Counted from the stretch's first letter, positions 26,834 through 37,087 are shown. The stretch: 64,000 nt of DNA from an uncultured delta proteobacterium (GCA_903835685.1 CAILNX010000043.1:124001-188000); one strand, 5' to 3'. Notes: a model not told the origin generated them from the sequence alone. Numbers and translations are program-made.

Positions 26834-28594
26834 ATGGAGCATGTGCTGTTCGGCTGGACCGGAAAAATCCTGCGCCTGGACCTGACCAGCGGCGCGGCGA
26901 CCACCCTCACCCCGGCCCCGGCCGTGTACCGGACCTTCATGGGCGGCCGGGGGCTGGCCGGGCATTTCCTGCGGCCATACGCCACCTTGGCCTGGGACGA
27001 CCCGGACCTGCCGCTCATCTTCATGGCCGGGCCGCTCACCGGCACCATCGCCCCCACCTCGGGCCGCATGACGGCCATGTCCATTTCCCCGCTGACCGGC
27101 ACGGCCTTTGACAGCTCCGTGGGCGGCAAGCTGGGCACCATGCTCAAGCGGGCCGGGTGGGACGGGCTCATGCTCACGGGCCGGGCCACCGAACTTTCAG
27201 GCCTGCGCATCACGGATCAGGCCGCCACCCTGGAATCGGCCACGGCCATGGCCAGGGCCAGCGCGCTGGCGGTCATGGACTTTCTCGCCCTGGACAAGGA
27301 GGCCTCGGTGGCGGCCGTGGGTCCGGCGGCCGAGACCGGCAGCCCCCTGGCCTCCATCCTGGTGGACCGCCACCACGCCGTGGGCCGGGGGGGCCTGGGC
27401 CTGGTCATGGCCGCCAAGAACCTGAAATATCTGACCGTGCGCGGCTCGGGCCATGTGCCGGTCAAGGACAAGAAGGCCCTCATGTCCGCCCGGGAGGACA
27501 TCTTCCGGCTCACGGCCGCGTCCCCGGCCCTGCTCGGCGAGCACGGCTTCTCCTGCTACGGCACGGGGGCGCTCTACGACCTCATCTCCTCGCGCCGGAT
27601 GATGCCCACGGCCAATTTCCGGCACACCCACTTCTCCGAAGCCGCGCACCTGAACGCGGCCAAGTTCAAGGAGCGCTACCAGCCCCACAAGGCCGGGTGC
27701 AAGGGCTGCCACGTGCTGTGCAAGAAGGTCTCGGACCAAGGCGTGCCCATGCCGGAATTCGAGACCATGTCCCATTTCAGCGCCCTGGTGGAGAACCACG
27801 ACCTGGACACCGTGGTGGCCGCCAACATGCTCTGCAACGAGATGGGCCTGGACACCATCTCGGCCGCCTCCACCCTGGCCTGCCACGCCGAGATCACCGG
27901 CCGGGTCCTGGCCCCAACGGAAATCCTCTCCCTGCTCACGGACATGGGCCTGGGCCACGGCCCCGGGGCCGAGCTGGCCCAGGGCAGCCGCCGCTACGCC
28001 ACGGCCCACGGGCGGCCCGAACTGTCCATGTCGGTCAAGGGCCTGGAGCTTCCGGCCTACGACCCGCGCGGGGTGTACGGCATGGCCCTGGCCTACGCCG
28101 TGTCCACCCGGGGGGGATGTCATCTGCGAGCCTATCCGGTGAGCCACGAGATCCTGCGCAAGCCCGTGTCCACGGACCGCTTCAGCTTCAGCGGCAAGGC
28201 CCGGATCATCAAGATCGCCGAGGATGCGGCAGCCACGGTGGACAGCCTCACGGCCTGCAAGTTCCTGTTCTTTGCCGCCAGCCTGGAGGAATACGCCAAG
28301 GCCTACACGGCCGTGACCGGCGAGCAGTCCTCGGCCCAGGACCTCCTGGCCACGGGCGAGCGCATCTGCCTGGCCGAGCGGCTCCTGAACGCCGAGCGGG
28401 GCTTCACCGCGGCGGACGACGACCTGCCCCCCCGGTTTTTCGCCGAGGCCGGGTCCAGTGGGAACAACATCACGGTCCAGGCCCTGGACCGGGCGGAGTT
28501 CCTCAAGGCCCGGGCGGCCTACTACCGGGTGCGGGGGCTGGACGAAGAGGGACGGCCCACGGCGGCGGCCTTGAAAAAGGCCGGGCTGGAATAA
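26834..28594 (+). CDS. Aldehyde:ferredoxin oxidoreductase (AOR) family, tungsten/molybdenum enzyme
   Basis: A 586-residue AOR-family protein. These enzymes oxidise aldehydes (or other substrates) to acids with ferredoxin, using a bis-pterin tungsten cofactor. The N-terminal domain opens with GWTGKILRLDLTSG and FMGGRGLAGHFL. The 4Fe-4S motif is CKGCHVLC (C-x2-C-x3-C) near residue 295, with the fourth cysteine in LTACKFLFF near 475. The start at ATG 26834 (MEHVLFGWTGK) is preferred over a TTG at 26798 because it fits family starts. The exact substrate is unknown. Confidence 0.9.
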   Translation: MEHVLFGWTGKILRLDLTSGAATTLTPAPAVYRTFMGGRGLAGHFLRPYATLAWDDPDLPLIFMAGPLTGTIAPTSGRMTAMSISPLTGTAFDSSVGGKLGTMLKRAGWDGLMLTGRATELSGLRITDQAATLESATAMARASALAVMDFLALDKEASVAAVGPAAETGSPLASILVDRHHAVGRGGLGLVMAAKNLKYLTVRGSGHVPVKDKKALMSAREDIFRLTAASPALLGEHGFSCYGTGALYDLISSRRMMPTANFRHTHFSEAAHLNAAKFKERYQPHKAGCKGCHVLCKKVSDQGVPMPEFETMSHFSALVENHDLDTVVAANMLCNEMGLDTISAASTLACHAEITGRVLAPTEILSLLTDMGLGHGPGAELAQGSRRYATAHGRPELSMSVKGLELPAYDPRGVYGMALAYAVSTRGGCHLRAYPVSHEILRKPVSTDRFSFSGKARIIKIAEDAAATVDSLTACKFLFFAASLEEYAKAYTAVTGEQSSAQDLLATGERICLAERLLNAERGFTAADDDLPPRFFAEAGSSGNNITVQALDRAEFLKARAAYYRVRGLDEEGRPTAAALKKAGLE

Positions 28595-28618
28595 AAAAAG
28601 GGAGCCGCTCGGGCTCCC
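28593..28618 (-). terminator. Rho-independent terminator of the 28661 gene
   Basis: On the minus strand GGGAGCC, loop CGAG.., GGCTCCC is followed by seven T. It lies 42 bp after the stop of the Cys-rich gene and overlaps the 3' end of the convergent AOR gene, where it may also end that transcript, though less strongly (only TT follows on the plus strand). Confidence 0.85.
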
Positions 28619-28660
28619 TTGGATTCTCCCAAAAGAATACAGAAGGCGACAGGACGGACT

Positions 28661-29173
28661 TTATCCGGCCGAGACCTGCTCTTCCTCGATCTCGGCGGCC
28701 GGCGCGGGGCGCGCGGCCTGGGGCGCGGGAATGGCCCCGACCTTCTCCTTGTAGTACTCCACGATGGCCCGCTCCAGACCGTACTTGGTCAGAAAGGCCT
28801 TCATGGGCACGGCGGTCTTGATCTCGGCCCTCAGAAAGAGGCGGGCGTCCACGATGTCGCGCATGAGGGCGGCCACCACTTCCCGGACCTGATGGTCGCG
28901 GGAAAAGGCGTTGTCCTTCTGCATCAGGTTGCGCAGGGCGTCCGCGATACGGGGCAGGACGCTTCCGGCGTCGGCAAAATCAACGGCCTCGGCGTTGCAC
29001 AAATAACAGCGCACCAAGCAGCAGGGTTCCGGCTTGTCAAAACAACTCTCGTCCAGGACCTTCTTCTCCCGGTCCAGGATGAAAAGCTTGCTGGCCGGCT
29101 GCTCGTGGTAGAATTTCCCGTGCAGGGGGTCCGAGACGCAGTAGAGATGCTCAGGGCGAAGGGGCGTGATCAT
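28661..29173 (-). CDS. Cys-rich protein of unknown function, 170 residues
   Basis: No family recognised. No signal peptide or membrane helix. A cysteine cluster at residues 44-59 (CFDKPEPCCLVRCYLC) gives C-x6-CC-x3-C-x2-C, which could bind a metal ion or cluster. The middle is helical and charged, residues 137-151 contain LERAIVEYYKEKVG, and the tail is Ala/Pro/Glu-rich. It opens MITPLRPEHLYCVSDPLHGKF. It converges on the AOR gene and has its own terminator. A role near that metalloenzyme is possible but unproven. Confidence 0.75.
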   Translation of the reverse strand: MITPLRPEHLYCVSDPLHGKFYHEQPASKLFILDREKKVLDESCFDKPEPCCLVRCYLCNAEAVDFADAGSVLPRIADALRNLMQKDNAFSRDHQVREVVAALMRDIVDARLFLRAEIKTAVPMKAFLTKYGLERAIVEYYKEKVGAIPAPQAARPAPAAEIEEEQVSAG

Positions 29174-29220
29174 GGGTCCTCACAGGGCCGAGGTGGCTGA
29201 CGAACGATTCTGGATGTACA

Positions 29221-29239
29221 GTCTAGCGATTTTCTAGAC
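29221..29239. other. Short inverted repeat between selD and the Cys-rich gene
   Basis: GTCTAG and CTAGAC arms, 6 bp each, enclose a 7-bp AT-rich loop, about 50 bp upstream of the ATG of the Cys-rich gene. A second small palindrome, AATTCTC-CGA-GAGAATT (29263-29279), covers the selD stop codon. Either could be an operator or transcript-end structure; neither has a T-run. Confidence 0.3.
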
Positions 29240-29277
29240 AAGAGTCCAGCCCTACGCCAAGGAATTCTCCGAGAGAA

Positions 29278-30387
29278 TTACTCCACCAGAAGAAGCCCGG
29301 TCCCGGCCTTGTCCGCAGGCAGGACCCGGCCCACCTCGGCGGCCAGATCGCCTGCGGCCAGAAGCAGATCCCGGGCCGCAGCCACCTTGCCCTCGGGCAC
29401 GGCCAGGAGCAGCCCGCCCGAGGTCTGGGCGTCAAAGACCAGGTCGACCTTGAGGGGGTCCAGAGTCCCCGCGCGCCGGGTGCGGCAGGCGTAGTACGCG
29501 GTGTTGGCGTGGCTGCCGCCCGGGACCAGGCCCGTGGCCGCCAGCTCCATGGCCCAGTCCAGAATGGGGATGCGCGCCAGGGACAGCTCCACCACCACCC
29601 CGGAGGCCTGGGCCATTTCCAGGGCGTGCCCGCCCAGGCCGAAGCCGGTCACGTCGGTGGCGGCTGAAAGCGCCAGCTCCCGGATGACCTGGGCTCCGCC
29701 CGCGTTCAAGCGCGAGGCCCAGCGAAACAGCTCTTCCTCCAGGGCCTCGGCCCCGGCCCAGTCGGCCTTGATTGCCGTGGCCAGGATTCCAGTGCCCAGG
29801 GGCTTGGTCAAAAACAGGCGGTCACCGGCTCGCAGCCCGTCGTTGCGGGCAATGCACCCGGGATCGATGAACCCGGACACGGCCAGGCCGTATTTCAGTT
29901 CCGGGTCCTCCACGGAATGCCCGCCAGCCAGGGCCGCCCCGGCCTCGTTCATGGCGTCGAGGCCCCCGCGCAGGATGTCGCGCAGGACCGAGATGGGCAG
30001 GGTGGCCCGGGGAAAGCAGACGATGTTCATGGCCGAAAGCGGCTCGCCGCCCATGGCGTAGACATCGGACAGGGCGTTGGCCGCCGCGATGCGACCAAAG
30101 CGGTAGGGGTCGTTCACGATGGGGGTGAAGAAGTCCACGGTCTGGACCAGGGCCTTTCCGGCCGGAAAGCGCACCACTGCGGCGTCCTCGTTCACACCGC
30201 TGCCGGTGAGAAGACGGGGATCGGAGTAGCCCGCGAACGGGGCCAGTGCTTCCTCCAGGACCCCTGGAGGGAGTTTGGCGGCTCAACCCGCGGCTTTCAC
30301 CCCGCGGGTCAGGGCGTGTCCGGCGACCGGGTCAAGGCCCGGTTTCGGACTCCCCAAAGGCGCCATGCCCAACATCTGTCCTTTCAT
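29278..30387 (-). CDS. selD: Selenide, water dikinase (selenophosphate synthetase) with in-frame UGA selenocysteine
   Basis: Makes selenophosphate from selenide and ATP, the selenium donor for Sec-tRNA. Read through one in-frame TGA (30283-30285) the gene gives 369 residues, with selenocysteine at position 35 in VKAAGUAAKLPPG, exactly where E. coli SelD has its catalytic GAGCGCKISP. The rest is a complete AIRS-fold SelD: TVDFFTPIVNDPYRFGRIAA, ALAGGHSVEDPE, ATDVTGFGLGGH and DAQTSGGLLLAVPEG. The start is ATG 30387 with GAGAGGG upstream, 12 bp after hisF. Annotation that stops at the TGA would wrongly begin at GTG 30195 and lose the active site. A hairpin follows the UGA. Confidence 0.94.
30249..30273 (-). 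promoter_or_regulatory. Bacterial SECIS hairpin in selD
   Basis: Beginning 9 nt after the UGA, arms CTCCCTCCAGG and CCTGGAGGAAG form an 11-bp stem with one A-C mismatch. The apical loop is GGU, resembling the GGU loop that SelB binds in E. coli fdhF. Position inside the coding region just downstream of the UGA is the standard bacterial arrangement. Confidence 0.8.
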
Positions 30388-30399
30388 GTTCCCTCTCTT

Positions 30400-31179
30400 C
30401 TACCAGATCATCCTCATGGGCACGCCGCGCGCGGCGATGTGCTCCTTGATCTGGGGAATGGTGTACTCCCCGTAATGCACGATGGAGGCGATGAGCGCGG
30501 CCGAGGCCTGGCCCTTGGTCAGGGCGTCGGCCATATGGTCCGGGTGCCCGGCTCCGCCCGAGGCGATGACCGGAATGTGCACGCTTTTGGCCACCAGCCG
30601 GGTCAGCTCCAGGTCGTAGCCGTCCTTGGTCCCGTCGGCGTCGATGGAGTTCAGGCAGATCTCTCCCGCGCCCAAGGCCTCGCCGGTCTTGGCCCATTCG
30701 AGGGCGTCCAGTCCGGTGAATTTGCGGCCGCCGTGGATGACCACCTCGAATCCCGAGGGAATGGCCTCGGATTTGGCCACTCTTTTGACGTCCATGCCCA
30801 GGACCACGCACTGAGAGCCGAAGGCCACGGCCCCTTCGCTGATGATGTCCGGGTTCTTCACCGCGCCGGAATTCACCGAGACCTTCTCGGCCCCGGCCAG
30901 GAGCACGGCCCGCATGTCGGCCACGGAGCCTATGCCCCCGCCCACGGAAAAGGGGATGAAAATCTGGGAGGCCACCTTCTCCACCACGTCCAGGAAGATG
31001 CCCCGGCCTTCCGCCGAAGCGGTGATGTCGTAGAACACGATCTCGTCCGCGCCCTGCTCGTAGTAGATGCGGGCCGTTTCCACCGGATCGCCGATGTCCA
31101 CGTTGCCCTTGAACTTGACGCCCTTGGTCAGCTTGCCGTCGCGCACGTCCAGGCAGGGGATGATGCGTTTACTCAGCAC
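30400..31179 (-). CDS. hisF: Imidazole glycerol phosphate synthase cyclase subunit
   Basis: TIM-barrel subunit that joins ammonia to PRFAR, giving IGP and AICAR in histidine synthesis, 259 residues. Both phosphate-binding half-barrel motifs are present ([12 protein letters not shown] and [12 protein letters not shown]). The catalytic aspartates are in [13 protein letters not shown] (residue 11) and [12 protein letters not shown]. The start is GTG at 31179 with AGGAGG 5 bases upstream. It overlaps hisH by 11 bp, and selD starts 12 bp downstream. The other his genes are not in the window. Confidence 0.97.
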   Translation of the reverse strand: MLSKRIIPCLDVRDGKLTKGVKFKGNVDIGDPVETARIYYEQGADEIVFYDITASAEGRGIFLDVVEKVASQIFIPFSVGGGIGSVADMRAVLLAGAEKVSVNSGAVKNPDIISEGAVAFGSQCVVLGMDVKRVAKSEAIPSGFEVVIHGGRKFTGLDALEWAKTGEALGAGEICLNSIDADGTKDGYDLELTRLVAKSVHIPVIASGGAGHPDHMADALTKGQASAALIASIVHYGEYTIPQIKEHIAARGVPMRMIW

Positions 31180-31816
31180 GGCGGCCTCCTGTCTGCTGGC
31201 AGTACTTGGCGAAATTGGAGAGCACGGCCAGGCCAGGACGGCCGCTTTTTTCCGGGTGGAACTGCACGGCCCACAGGCCTGGACGGCCGTGCACCGCGCA
31301 GAACGGGCGGCCGTATTCCGTGACCCCGATGACGAATTCGTCCTTGGGGGCCGGGTAGTAGCTGTGCACGAAATAGAACCAGGAGGCCGGGTCGATGCCC
31401 TCGAACAGGGGGCACTCCTGGGTCAGGCGCACGGTGTTCCAGCCCATGTGCGGGACCCGGATGGGCGTGCCGTCCTCGTCGATCCAGGAGGGGTTGAACA
31501 GGCGGCACTCGCCCGGGATGACCCCCAGGGCGTTGGTGTCGTTCTCCTCGCTGTAGTCCAGCAGCACCTGGCAGCCCACGCAGATGCCCAGCAGCGGCTT
31601 CTCTTCCCATATCTGGGCCTTGAGCACCGCGTCCAGCCCGCCCTGGATCAGGTCGAACATGGCCTGCCCGGCCGCGCCCACGCCCGGGAAGATGATGCCC
31701 GAGGAGGCCGCGATCTCGTCCGGATCGTCGGTGATGACGCAGGGAATGCCCAGGTGGTCCAGGGCGCGGCGCACGCTGGTCTGGTTCCCGGCCTTGTATT
31801 TCAGTATGGCGAGCAT
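31169..31816 (-). CDS. hisH: Imidazole glycerol phosphate synthase glutaminase subunit
   Basis: Class I glutamine amidotransferase that feeds ammonia to HisF, 215 residues. The nucleophile cysteine is in [13 protein letters not shown] and the histidine-glutamate pair in VQFHPEKSG; the oxyanion segment is [11 protein letters not shown]. The start at ATG 31816 ([15 protein letters not shown]) has AAGGAGG upstream; a longer frame upstream has no family support. It overlaps hisF, so translation is coupled. Confidence 0.96.
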   Translation of the reverse strand: MLAILKYKAGNQTSVRRALDHLGIPCVITDDPDEIAASSGIIFPGVGAAGQAMFDLIQGGLDAVLKAQIWEEKPLLGICVGCQVLLDYSEENDTNALGVIPGECRLFNPSWIDEDGTPIRVPHMGWNTVRLTQECPLFEGIDPASWFYFVHSYYPAPKDEFVIGVTEYGRPFCAVHGRPGLWAVQFHPEKSGRPGLAVLSNFAKYCQQTGGRRAE

Positions 31817-31853
31817 GCGCCCTCCTTGGTCTTCAAACGGTGTCGAGGCTCCC

Positions 31854-31882
31854 TCGATAGAGGATAATCCCGGTGAACTCAA
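31854..31882 (-). promoter_or_regulatory. Candidate sigma-70 promoter for hisH-hisF-selD
   Basis: TTGAGT (31882-31877) and TATCGA (31859-31854) on the minus strand are separated by 17 bp, with 4 of 6 matches each. It lies in the 103-bp gap between recQ and hisH, about 38 bp before the hisH ATG. Read-through from recQ is also possible. Confidence 0.4.
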
Positions 31883-31919
31883 GGGGGCGGCGTAAGGCCT
31901 GCGACCGTCGTTTCCGGGA

Positions 31920-34133
31920 CTACCCCTCGCGGCCCATCTCGGCCCGCAAACAGCGCAGCAGCTCGTACCCGTAGCGGCCGCCCAGAAGGTCAAAGGCCGG
32001 TTTCAGCTCGAACACTCCCTGCTCCATGAGGGAAAAAAGCACCCGGCGCACCTTGCGCAAATCCTCCTCGGGCAGGGGGAAGACCTGGGCCGCGTCCAGG
32101 AGACCTTGGCGCACGGCAGGCAGGAGGTGGTTGTAGACCGAGGTGGCGGTCAGGCCCCGAGCCTTGGCCACGGCGGCCACGTCGCCCAGTTCCTTGAACA
32201 GGCGCAGGCTCTCCAGGGCCGTGGGCCGCTCCCCGGCCTCGGGCTGTTCCCGGTCGGGAACAATGGCCGCGACCGGAGGCGGAACGCTGCTCTCTCCCCG
32301 CCCTTCCCGTCCATAAAAATCCTGGAGCAGGGCCAGAAGGCCCTCCCCGTAGCGCTCCATCTTGGCCTGGCCCATGCCCGGCACGGCCAGGAGCTCCCGA
32401 TCCGTGGCCGGTTTGCGGGCGGCCACCTCCAGCAGGGCGCGGTCGTGAAAGATGACGTAGGGCGGCACGCCCTGGCGCACGGCCTGCTCCTTGCGCCAGG
32501 CCCGCAGCTCGTCCCAGAGTTTTTGCTCCCGCTCTCCGGCCAGGAACTCCTCGGCGAACCGGGAGCGGGCCTTGTCCCGGCCCGAGCCTTTGCGCTTGCG
32601 GGCCTTGGGCTCGGGGTCCGGGTCCAGGCGCAGGCGCACGGGCAGTTGGTCCTTCATGATCTCCCAGGACCGGGCGTTGAGCGCGAGCCCGCCGAACTGG
32701 GGGTCCACGTCCAGGGCGCCCAGGCCCAGGAGCTGGCGATAGACCCCGGTCCACTGCCGCTTGGAGAATTCCGGGCCGATGCCAAAGGTGCTCACCTGGT
32801 CGTGGCCCAGAGACTCGACCCGTTCCGTGCGATGCCCCAGGAGCACGTCGATCAAATGCCCCACGCCAAAGCGCTGGCCAGTGCGAAACACGCAGGACAG
32901 GGCCTTCTTGGCCGGGATGGTCCCGTCCACGGCCTCGACCGGGGACAGGCAGGTGTCGCAGTTGCCGCAGGGCTCGGCCAGGCTCTCCCCGAAATAGCCC
33001 AGGAGGGCCTGGCGGCGGCAGCCCGGGGTTTCGCAGAAGCCCACCAGGGCTTCGAGCTTGCGGAATTTCAACCGGCGCTGGGGGCTGTCCGGCTCCTGCT
33101 CCAGCATCTTGCGCATGACGATCACGTCGGACAGGCCGAAGGCCATCCAGGCCTGGGCGGGCAGGCCGTCGCGCCCGGCCCGGCCGGTCTCCTGGTGGTA
33201 GGCCTCCAGGCTTTTGGGCGGGTCCAGATGAGCCACGAAGCGCACCCCGGGCTTGTCCACGCCCATGCCAAAGGCCACGGTGGCCACCATGACCATATCG
33301 TCGGCGCGCATGAAGGCGTCCTGGTTGCGCTCCCGCTCCTGGGAGGAAAGCCCGGCATGGTAGGGCAGGGCGCTGACCCCCTGCTCGGCCAGCCACTTGG
33401 CCGTGTCCTCCACCTTGGCCCGGGAGGAGCGGTACACGATGCCCGACTCCCCGGCATGGCCCTCGGTGATGAAGGAGAGCAGCGAGCGGCGGGCCTGGCC
33501 CTCCTTGGGGGCCACGGTGTAGCGGATGTTGGGCCGGTCGAACCCGCAGGCGAATACCCGGGCCGTGGTCATGTGCAGTTGGTCCAGGATGTCCGCGCGA
33601 GTGGGCGTGTCCGCCGTGGCGGTCAGGGCTAGCCGGGGCACGCCCGGATAGCGCTCCCCGAGCATGGCCAACTCCCGGTACTCGGGCCGGAAATCATGCC
33701 CCCACTGGGAGATGCAATGGGCCTCGTCAATGGCGAAGAGCCCGGGCCGGGAGCGGTCCAGGAGGCTTAAGAACGAGGGCATAACCAGGCGTTCCGGGGC
33801 CACGTAGATGAGGTCCAGCTCCCCCTGGGAGAGCCTGCGGACCACATCGGCGGCCTCGGCCGGGGCCAGGGAGGAATTGAGCGCCGCAGCCCGCACCCCG
33901 AGCTGGATGAGGGCGCTGACCTGGTCACGCATGAGCGCGATGAGGGGCGAGACCACCACGGCCACGCCAGGCAGGATCAGGGCCGGAATCTGGTAGCACA
34001 GGGACTTGCCCCCGCCCGTGGGCATGAGCGCCAGGGCGTCGCCCCCGGACAGGACCTGGGCGATGATCTCTTCCTGGCGGCCGATGAAGCGGTCGTAGCC
34101 GAAGACGGATTTAAGCAGGGCCTGGGCATCCAT
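31920..34133 (-). CDS. recQ: ATP-dependent DNA helicase RecQ
   Basis: A 3'-5' superfamily 2 helicase for recombination and repair, 737 residues. Motifs: Q-motif region GYDRFIGRQ, Walker [19 protein letters not shown] box [23 protein letters not shown]-like [10 protein letters not shown] and motif [16 protein letters not shown]. The RecQ zinc-binding region is [17 protein letters not shown] plus CGNCDTC. Then come a winged helix, an HRDC domain (about 530-610) and a C-terminal HTH extension ([16 protein letters not shown]) beyond the E. coli length. The ATG at 34133 has only a weak ribosome-binding site. Confidence 0.96.
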   Translation of the reverse strand: MDAQALLKSVFGYDRFIGRQEEIIAQVLSGGDALALMPTGGGKSLCYQIPALILPGVAVVVSPLIALMRDQVSALIQLGVRAAALNSSLAPAEAADVVRRLSQGELDLIYVAPERLVMPSFLSLLDRSRPGLFAIDEAHCISQWGHDFRPEYRELAMLGERYPGVPRLALTATADTPTRADILDQLHMTTARVFACGFDRPNIRYTVAPKEGQARRSLLSFITEGHAGESGIVYRSSRAKVEDTAKWLAEQGVSALPYHAGLSSQERERNQDAFMRADDMVMVATVAFGMGVDKPGVRFVAHLDPPKSLEAYHQETGRAGRDGLPAQAWMAFGLSDVIVMRKMLEQEPDSPQRRLKFRKLEALVGFCETPGCRRQALLGYFGESLAEPCGNCDTCLSPVEAVDGTIPAKKALSCVFRTGQRFGVGHLIDVLLGHRTERVESLGHDQVSTFGIGPEFSKRQWTGVYRQLLGLGALDVDPQFGGLALNARSWEIMKDQLPVRLRLDPDPEPKARKRKGSGRDKARSRFAEEFLAGEREQKLWDELRAWRKEQAVRQGVPPYVIFHDRALLEVAARKPATDRELLAVPGMGQAKMERYGEGLLALLQDFYGREGRGESSVPPPVAAIVPDREQPEAGERPTALESLRLFKELGDVAAVAKARGLTATSVYNHLLPAVRQGLLDAAQVFPLPEEDLRKVRRVLFSLMEQGVFELKPAFDLLGGRYGYELLRCLRAEMGREG

Positions 34134-34212
34134 GGCCGAGTGGTAGGCGGGCCAGGCCCGGGAGTCAAGAAAAGGACGACAGGCGTTCAGCCCGGTTCGC
34201 GTCCTATCCCGG

Positions 34213-34434
34213 TCAGCCCACGATATGCACGATCGTACCGGTCATGCGCTCGGGCACCACGCCCTGGGTGGCCGGGGAGGTGATCACATGCCCGCCTGGG
34301 GACACGTCCACATGCCCGGCCGGGGCGGCGTTGAAATGTCCGGTGGGGGTGGCCTCCACGTGCCCGGGCGGGGCGGCCTGGGTGTAGCCGGGCGGCCCGG
34401 CCACGATATTATCGGTCAGTCCGGTGACGTTCAT
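34213..34434 (-). CDS. Small protein of histidine octapeptide repeats, unknown function
   Basis: 73 residues from ATG 34434 with GGAG upstream. The middle is a clean array of 8-residue units: [40 protein letters not shown] and a degenerate TQGVVPER. The pattern is G-H-V-x-x-x-P-x, four units keeping the histidine. The ends ([11 protein letters not shown] and [10 protein letters not shown]) are non-repetitive. No signal peptide. Regular histidines suggest metal binding, by analogy with other octarepeats, but this is inference. It sits alone between recQ and glyA. Confidence 0.65.
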   Translation of the reverse strand: MNVTGLTDNIVAGPPGYTQAAPPGHVEATPTGHFNAAPAGHVDVSPGGHVITSPATQGVVPERMTGTIVHIVG

Positions 34435-34520
34435 GGCCCACTCCTTTTCCTCAAATATAGTTCCGAGGGAGGGTCTTGGCAAGGGAGGGGCGTGCCCCCA
34501 CGAATTCATTGCGAATGAAG

Positions 34521-34547
34521 GAAAAACAAGGGAGGCCGAAGCCTCCC
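34521..34547 (-). terminator. Rho-independent terminator of glyA
   Basis: On the minus strand the stem GGGAGGC / GCCTCCC with a TTCG tetraloop is followed by TTGTTTTTC. It begins 26 bp after the glyA stop, the right place to end the fab-glyA transcript before the octarepeat gene. Confidence 0.88.
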
Positions 34548-34572
34548 TTCAATATTCGCAAATCCGGGCCGT

Positions 34573-35811
34573 CTACCAGGCGAACAGCGGGAACTGCCGG
34601 GCGAAGACCTCCACGCGCTGGCGGATGTCCTCCAGCCGGGTGTCGTTGGTGATGTTTTTCAAGGCCTCGTCGATCCAGGCCACGATGGTGGTCATGTCCC
34701 CTTCCTTCATGCCCCGGGTGGTCAGGGCCGGGGTGCCCAGGCGGATGCCCGAGGTGACAAAGGGGGAGCGGGTCTCAAAGGGGATGGTGTTCTTGTTGGC
34801 CGTGATCCCGGCCTTGTCCAGGGCGATCTGGGCGTCCTTGCCGGTGATGTCTTGGGGCGTTAAGTCCATCATCATGAGGTGGTTGTCCGTGCCGCCGGAG
34901 ACCAGGCTGTAGCCCGCGTCCATGAGCCCCTTGGCCAGGGCCTGGGCGTTTTTGACCACCTGGGTCTGGTAGATATTGAACTGAGGCCGCAGGGCCTCGC
35001 CAAAGGCCACGGCCTTGGCCGCGATGATATGCATGAGCGGGCCGCCCTGGATGCCCGGGAATATCTGGGAGTTCAGGTTCTTTTCCTGGTCCTCGCTGGA
35101 CAGGATCATGCCCCCGCGCGGGCCGCGCAGGGTCTTGTGCGTGGTGGTGGTGGTGTACTGGGCCTGCCCGATGGAGGTGGGGTGCAGTCCGGCCACGATG
35201 AGCCCGGCGATGTGGGCGATGTCGGCCATGAGCACGGCCCCGACCTCGTCGGCCACCTTGCGGAAGCGGGCGAAGTCCAGGATGCGCGGGTAGGCGCTGG
35301 CCCCCACGATGATCATCTTGGGGCGGTTCTCCTTGGCGATCTTCTCCATCTCGTCGTAGTCGATGGTCTGGGTCTCGCGGTTCACCCCGTAGGACACGAT
35401 CTTGAACAGCTTGCCGGAGAAATTCACCGGGCTGCCGTGGGTCAGGTGCCCGCCGTGGGACAGGTCCATGCCCATGACCGTGTCCCCGGGCGAAAGCGCG
35501 GCGAAATACACGGCCATGTTGGCCTGGGATCCGGAATGGGGCTGCACGTTGGCGTAGCCGCAGCCAAACAGGGCCTTGGCCCGGTCCCGGGCCAGATCCT
35601 CGGCCTGGTCCACGAATTCGCAGCCGCCGTAGTAGCGCTTGTGCGGGTACCCTTCCGCGTACTTGTGGGTCATGAGGCTGCCCGCGGCCTGGCGCACGGC
35701 CGTGGACACGAAATTTTCCGAGGCGATCATCTCCAGGCCGCCGGTCTGGCGGTCCACTTCGCGAACCAGGGCGTGGCCCACGGCCGGGTCCTGAATGAGC
35801 AGTTCTTCCAT
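34573..35811 (-). CDS. glyA: Serine hydroxymethyltransferase
   Basis: PLP enzyme that interconverts serine and glycine with tetrahydrofolate, 412 residues, the main source of one-carbon units. The PLP lysine is in [15 protein letters not shown], and the N-terminal [11 protein letters not shown] and the [18 protein letters not shown] substrate region are intact. The start at ATG 35811 ([12 protein letters not shown]) has GGTGAGGG upstream. It follows fabF by 28 bp and ends in a strong terminator, so it is likely the last gene of the fab transcript. Confidence 0.97.
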   Translation of the reverse strand: MEELLIQDPAVGHALVREVDRQTGGLEMIASENFVSTAVRQAAGSLMTHKYAEGYPHKRYYGGCEFVDQAEDLARDRAKALFGCGYANVQPHSGSQANMAVYFAALSPGDTVMGMDLSHGGHLTHGSPVNFSGKLFKIVSYGVNRETQTIDYDEMEKIAKENRPKMIIVGASAYPRILDFARFRKVADEVGAVLMADIAHIAGLIVAGLHPTSIGQAQYTTTTTHKTLRGPRGGMILSSEDQEKNLNSQIFPGIQGGPLMHIIAAKAVAFGEALRPQFNIYQTQVVKNAQALAKGLMDAGYSLVSGGTDNHLMMMDLTPQDITGKDAQIALDKAGITANKNTIPFETRSPFVTSGIRLGTPALTTRGMKEGDMTTIVAWIDEALKNITNDTRLEDIRQRVEVFARQFPLFAW

Positions 35812-35839
35812 GCTTCCCTCACCTGTCAGAAGTTGCCGG

Positions 35840-37087
35840 CTAGCCCTCGAAACGCTTGTACAAAACGCAGGCGTTAGTCCCGCCGAATCCAAACGAGTTG
35901 CACAGGGCGTACTGGATGTCCCGCTTGCGCGGGGCATTGGGGGTGTAGTCCAGGTCGCACTCGGGGTCCGGGGTCTCGTAGTTGATGGTCGGGGGAACGA
36001 TCCCGTGGTACAGGGACAGGACCGAGAAGACCGACTCCATGCCCCCGGCCGCGCCGAGCAGATGCCCGGTCTGGGACTTGTTGGCGCTGATGGAGATGTT
36101 TTTGGCCTGGTCGCCGAACAGGTTCTTGATGGCCCGGGTCTCGCACAGGTCGTTTAGGTAGGTGGAGGTGCCGTGGGCGTTGATGTGGTCGATCTCGCTG
36201 GGGTCCACCTCGGCCTCGCGCAGGGCGTTGCGCATGGCCAGGAACATGCCCGAGGCGTCCTCGGGCGGCGAGGTCATGTGATAGGCGTCGGACGAGGCCC
36301 CCAGCCCCACCACCTCGGCGTAGATGGTGGCCCCGCGCTCGCGGGCCTGCTCCAGGGATTCCAGAAGGAGCAGGCCGCTGCCCTCGCCCATGACGAATCC
36401 GTCACGGTCCTTGTCAAAGGGCCGGGAGGCGCGCTCGGGCTCGTCGTTGCGGCAGGACAGGGCCCTGGCCGCCGTGAACCCGGACACGCCCAAGGGGGAG
36501 ATGGTGCCCTCGGCCCCGCCGCAGATCATGGCGTCAGCCCGGCCGAGCTGGATGTCCGTGTAGGCGTAGCCGATGGCGTGGGTTCCCGAGGCGCAGGCCG
36601 TGGTGGTGCACAGGTTGGGACCCTTGGCCCCGGCCATGATGGACACCTGCCCGGCGGCCATGTTGGCGATGAGCAGGGGAATGAAAAAGGGCGACACGCG
36701 CCCTGGTCCGGACTCCACAAGCTTGGTGTGGTGGGTCTCGATGGTGTGGATGCCGCCCAGTCCCACGCCCACGTTGACCCCGGTGCGGTCGGCCTTGGCC
36801 GGGTCCACGGCGTAGTTGGCGTGCTTAAGCAGCATGTTGGCCGCAGCCACGGCAAAGAGGCAGAACCGGTCCATGCGCTTGACCTGTTTGGCGGGCATGT
36901 ACAGGCCCGGATCGAAATCACGGACCTGCCCGGCGATGCGGGCGTCAAACTGCGAGCAGTCAAAAGCAGTGATGGGACCGATGCCTGATTTGCAGGCCAA
37001 CAGGTTGTCCCAGCTGGTCTGATAGTCGTTGCCGATGGGCGTAACTGCGGCCAGGCCGGTGACCACTACCCTGCGAAATTGCTTCAT
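35840..37087 (-). CDS. fabF: 3-oxoacyl-[acyl-carrier-protein] synthase II
   Basis: Condensing enzyme of fatty-acid elongation, 415 residues. The catalytic triad is in [11 protein letters not shown] (Cys), INAHGTST (His) and [10 protein letters not shown] (His); the C-terminal [12 protein letters not shown] is typical. The start at ATG 37087 ([14 protein letters not shown]) has GGGAG upstream. It follows acpP by 123 bp and precedes glyA. Confidence 0.97.
   Translation of the reverse strand: MKQFRRVVVTGLAAVTPIGNDYQTSWDNLLACKSGIGPITAFDCSQFDARIAGQVRDFDPGLYMPAKQVKRMDRFCLFAVAAANMLLKHANYAVDPAKADRTGVNVGVGLGGIHTIETHHTKLVESGPGRVSPFFIPLLIANMAAGQVSIMAGAKGPNLCTTTACASGTHAIGYAYTDIQLGRADAMICGGAEGTISPLGVSGFTAARALSCRNDEPERASRPFDKDRDGFVMGEGSGLLLLESLEQARERGATIYAEVVGLGASSDAYHMTSPPEDASGMFLAMRNALREAEVDPSEIDHINAHGTSTYLNDLCETRAIKNLFGDQAKNISISANKSQTGHLLGAAGGMESVFSVLSLYHGIVPPTINYETPDPECDLDYTPNAPRKRDIQYALCNSFGFGGTNACVLYKRFEG

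Noticed and set aside
29278-30195. selD as a 305-residue protein starting at GTG 30195
   Set aside because: It would lack the conserved N-terminal active-site segment. The frame upstream of it, through one TGA, matches SelD and has a proper ATG and ribosome-binding site.
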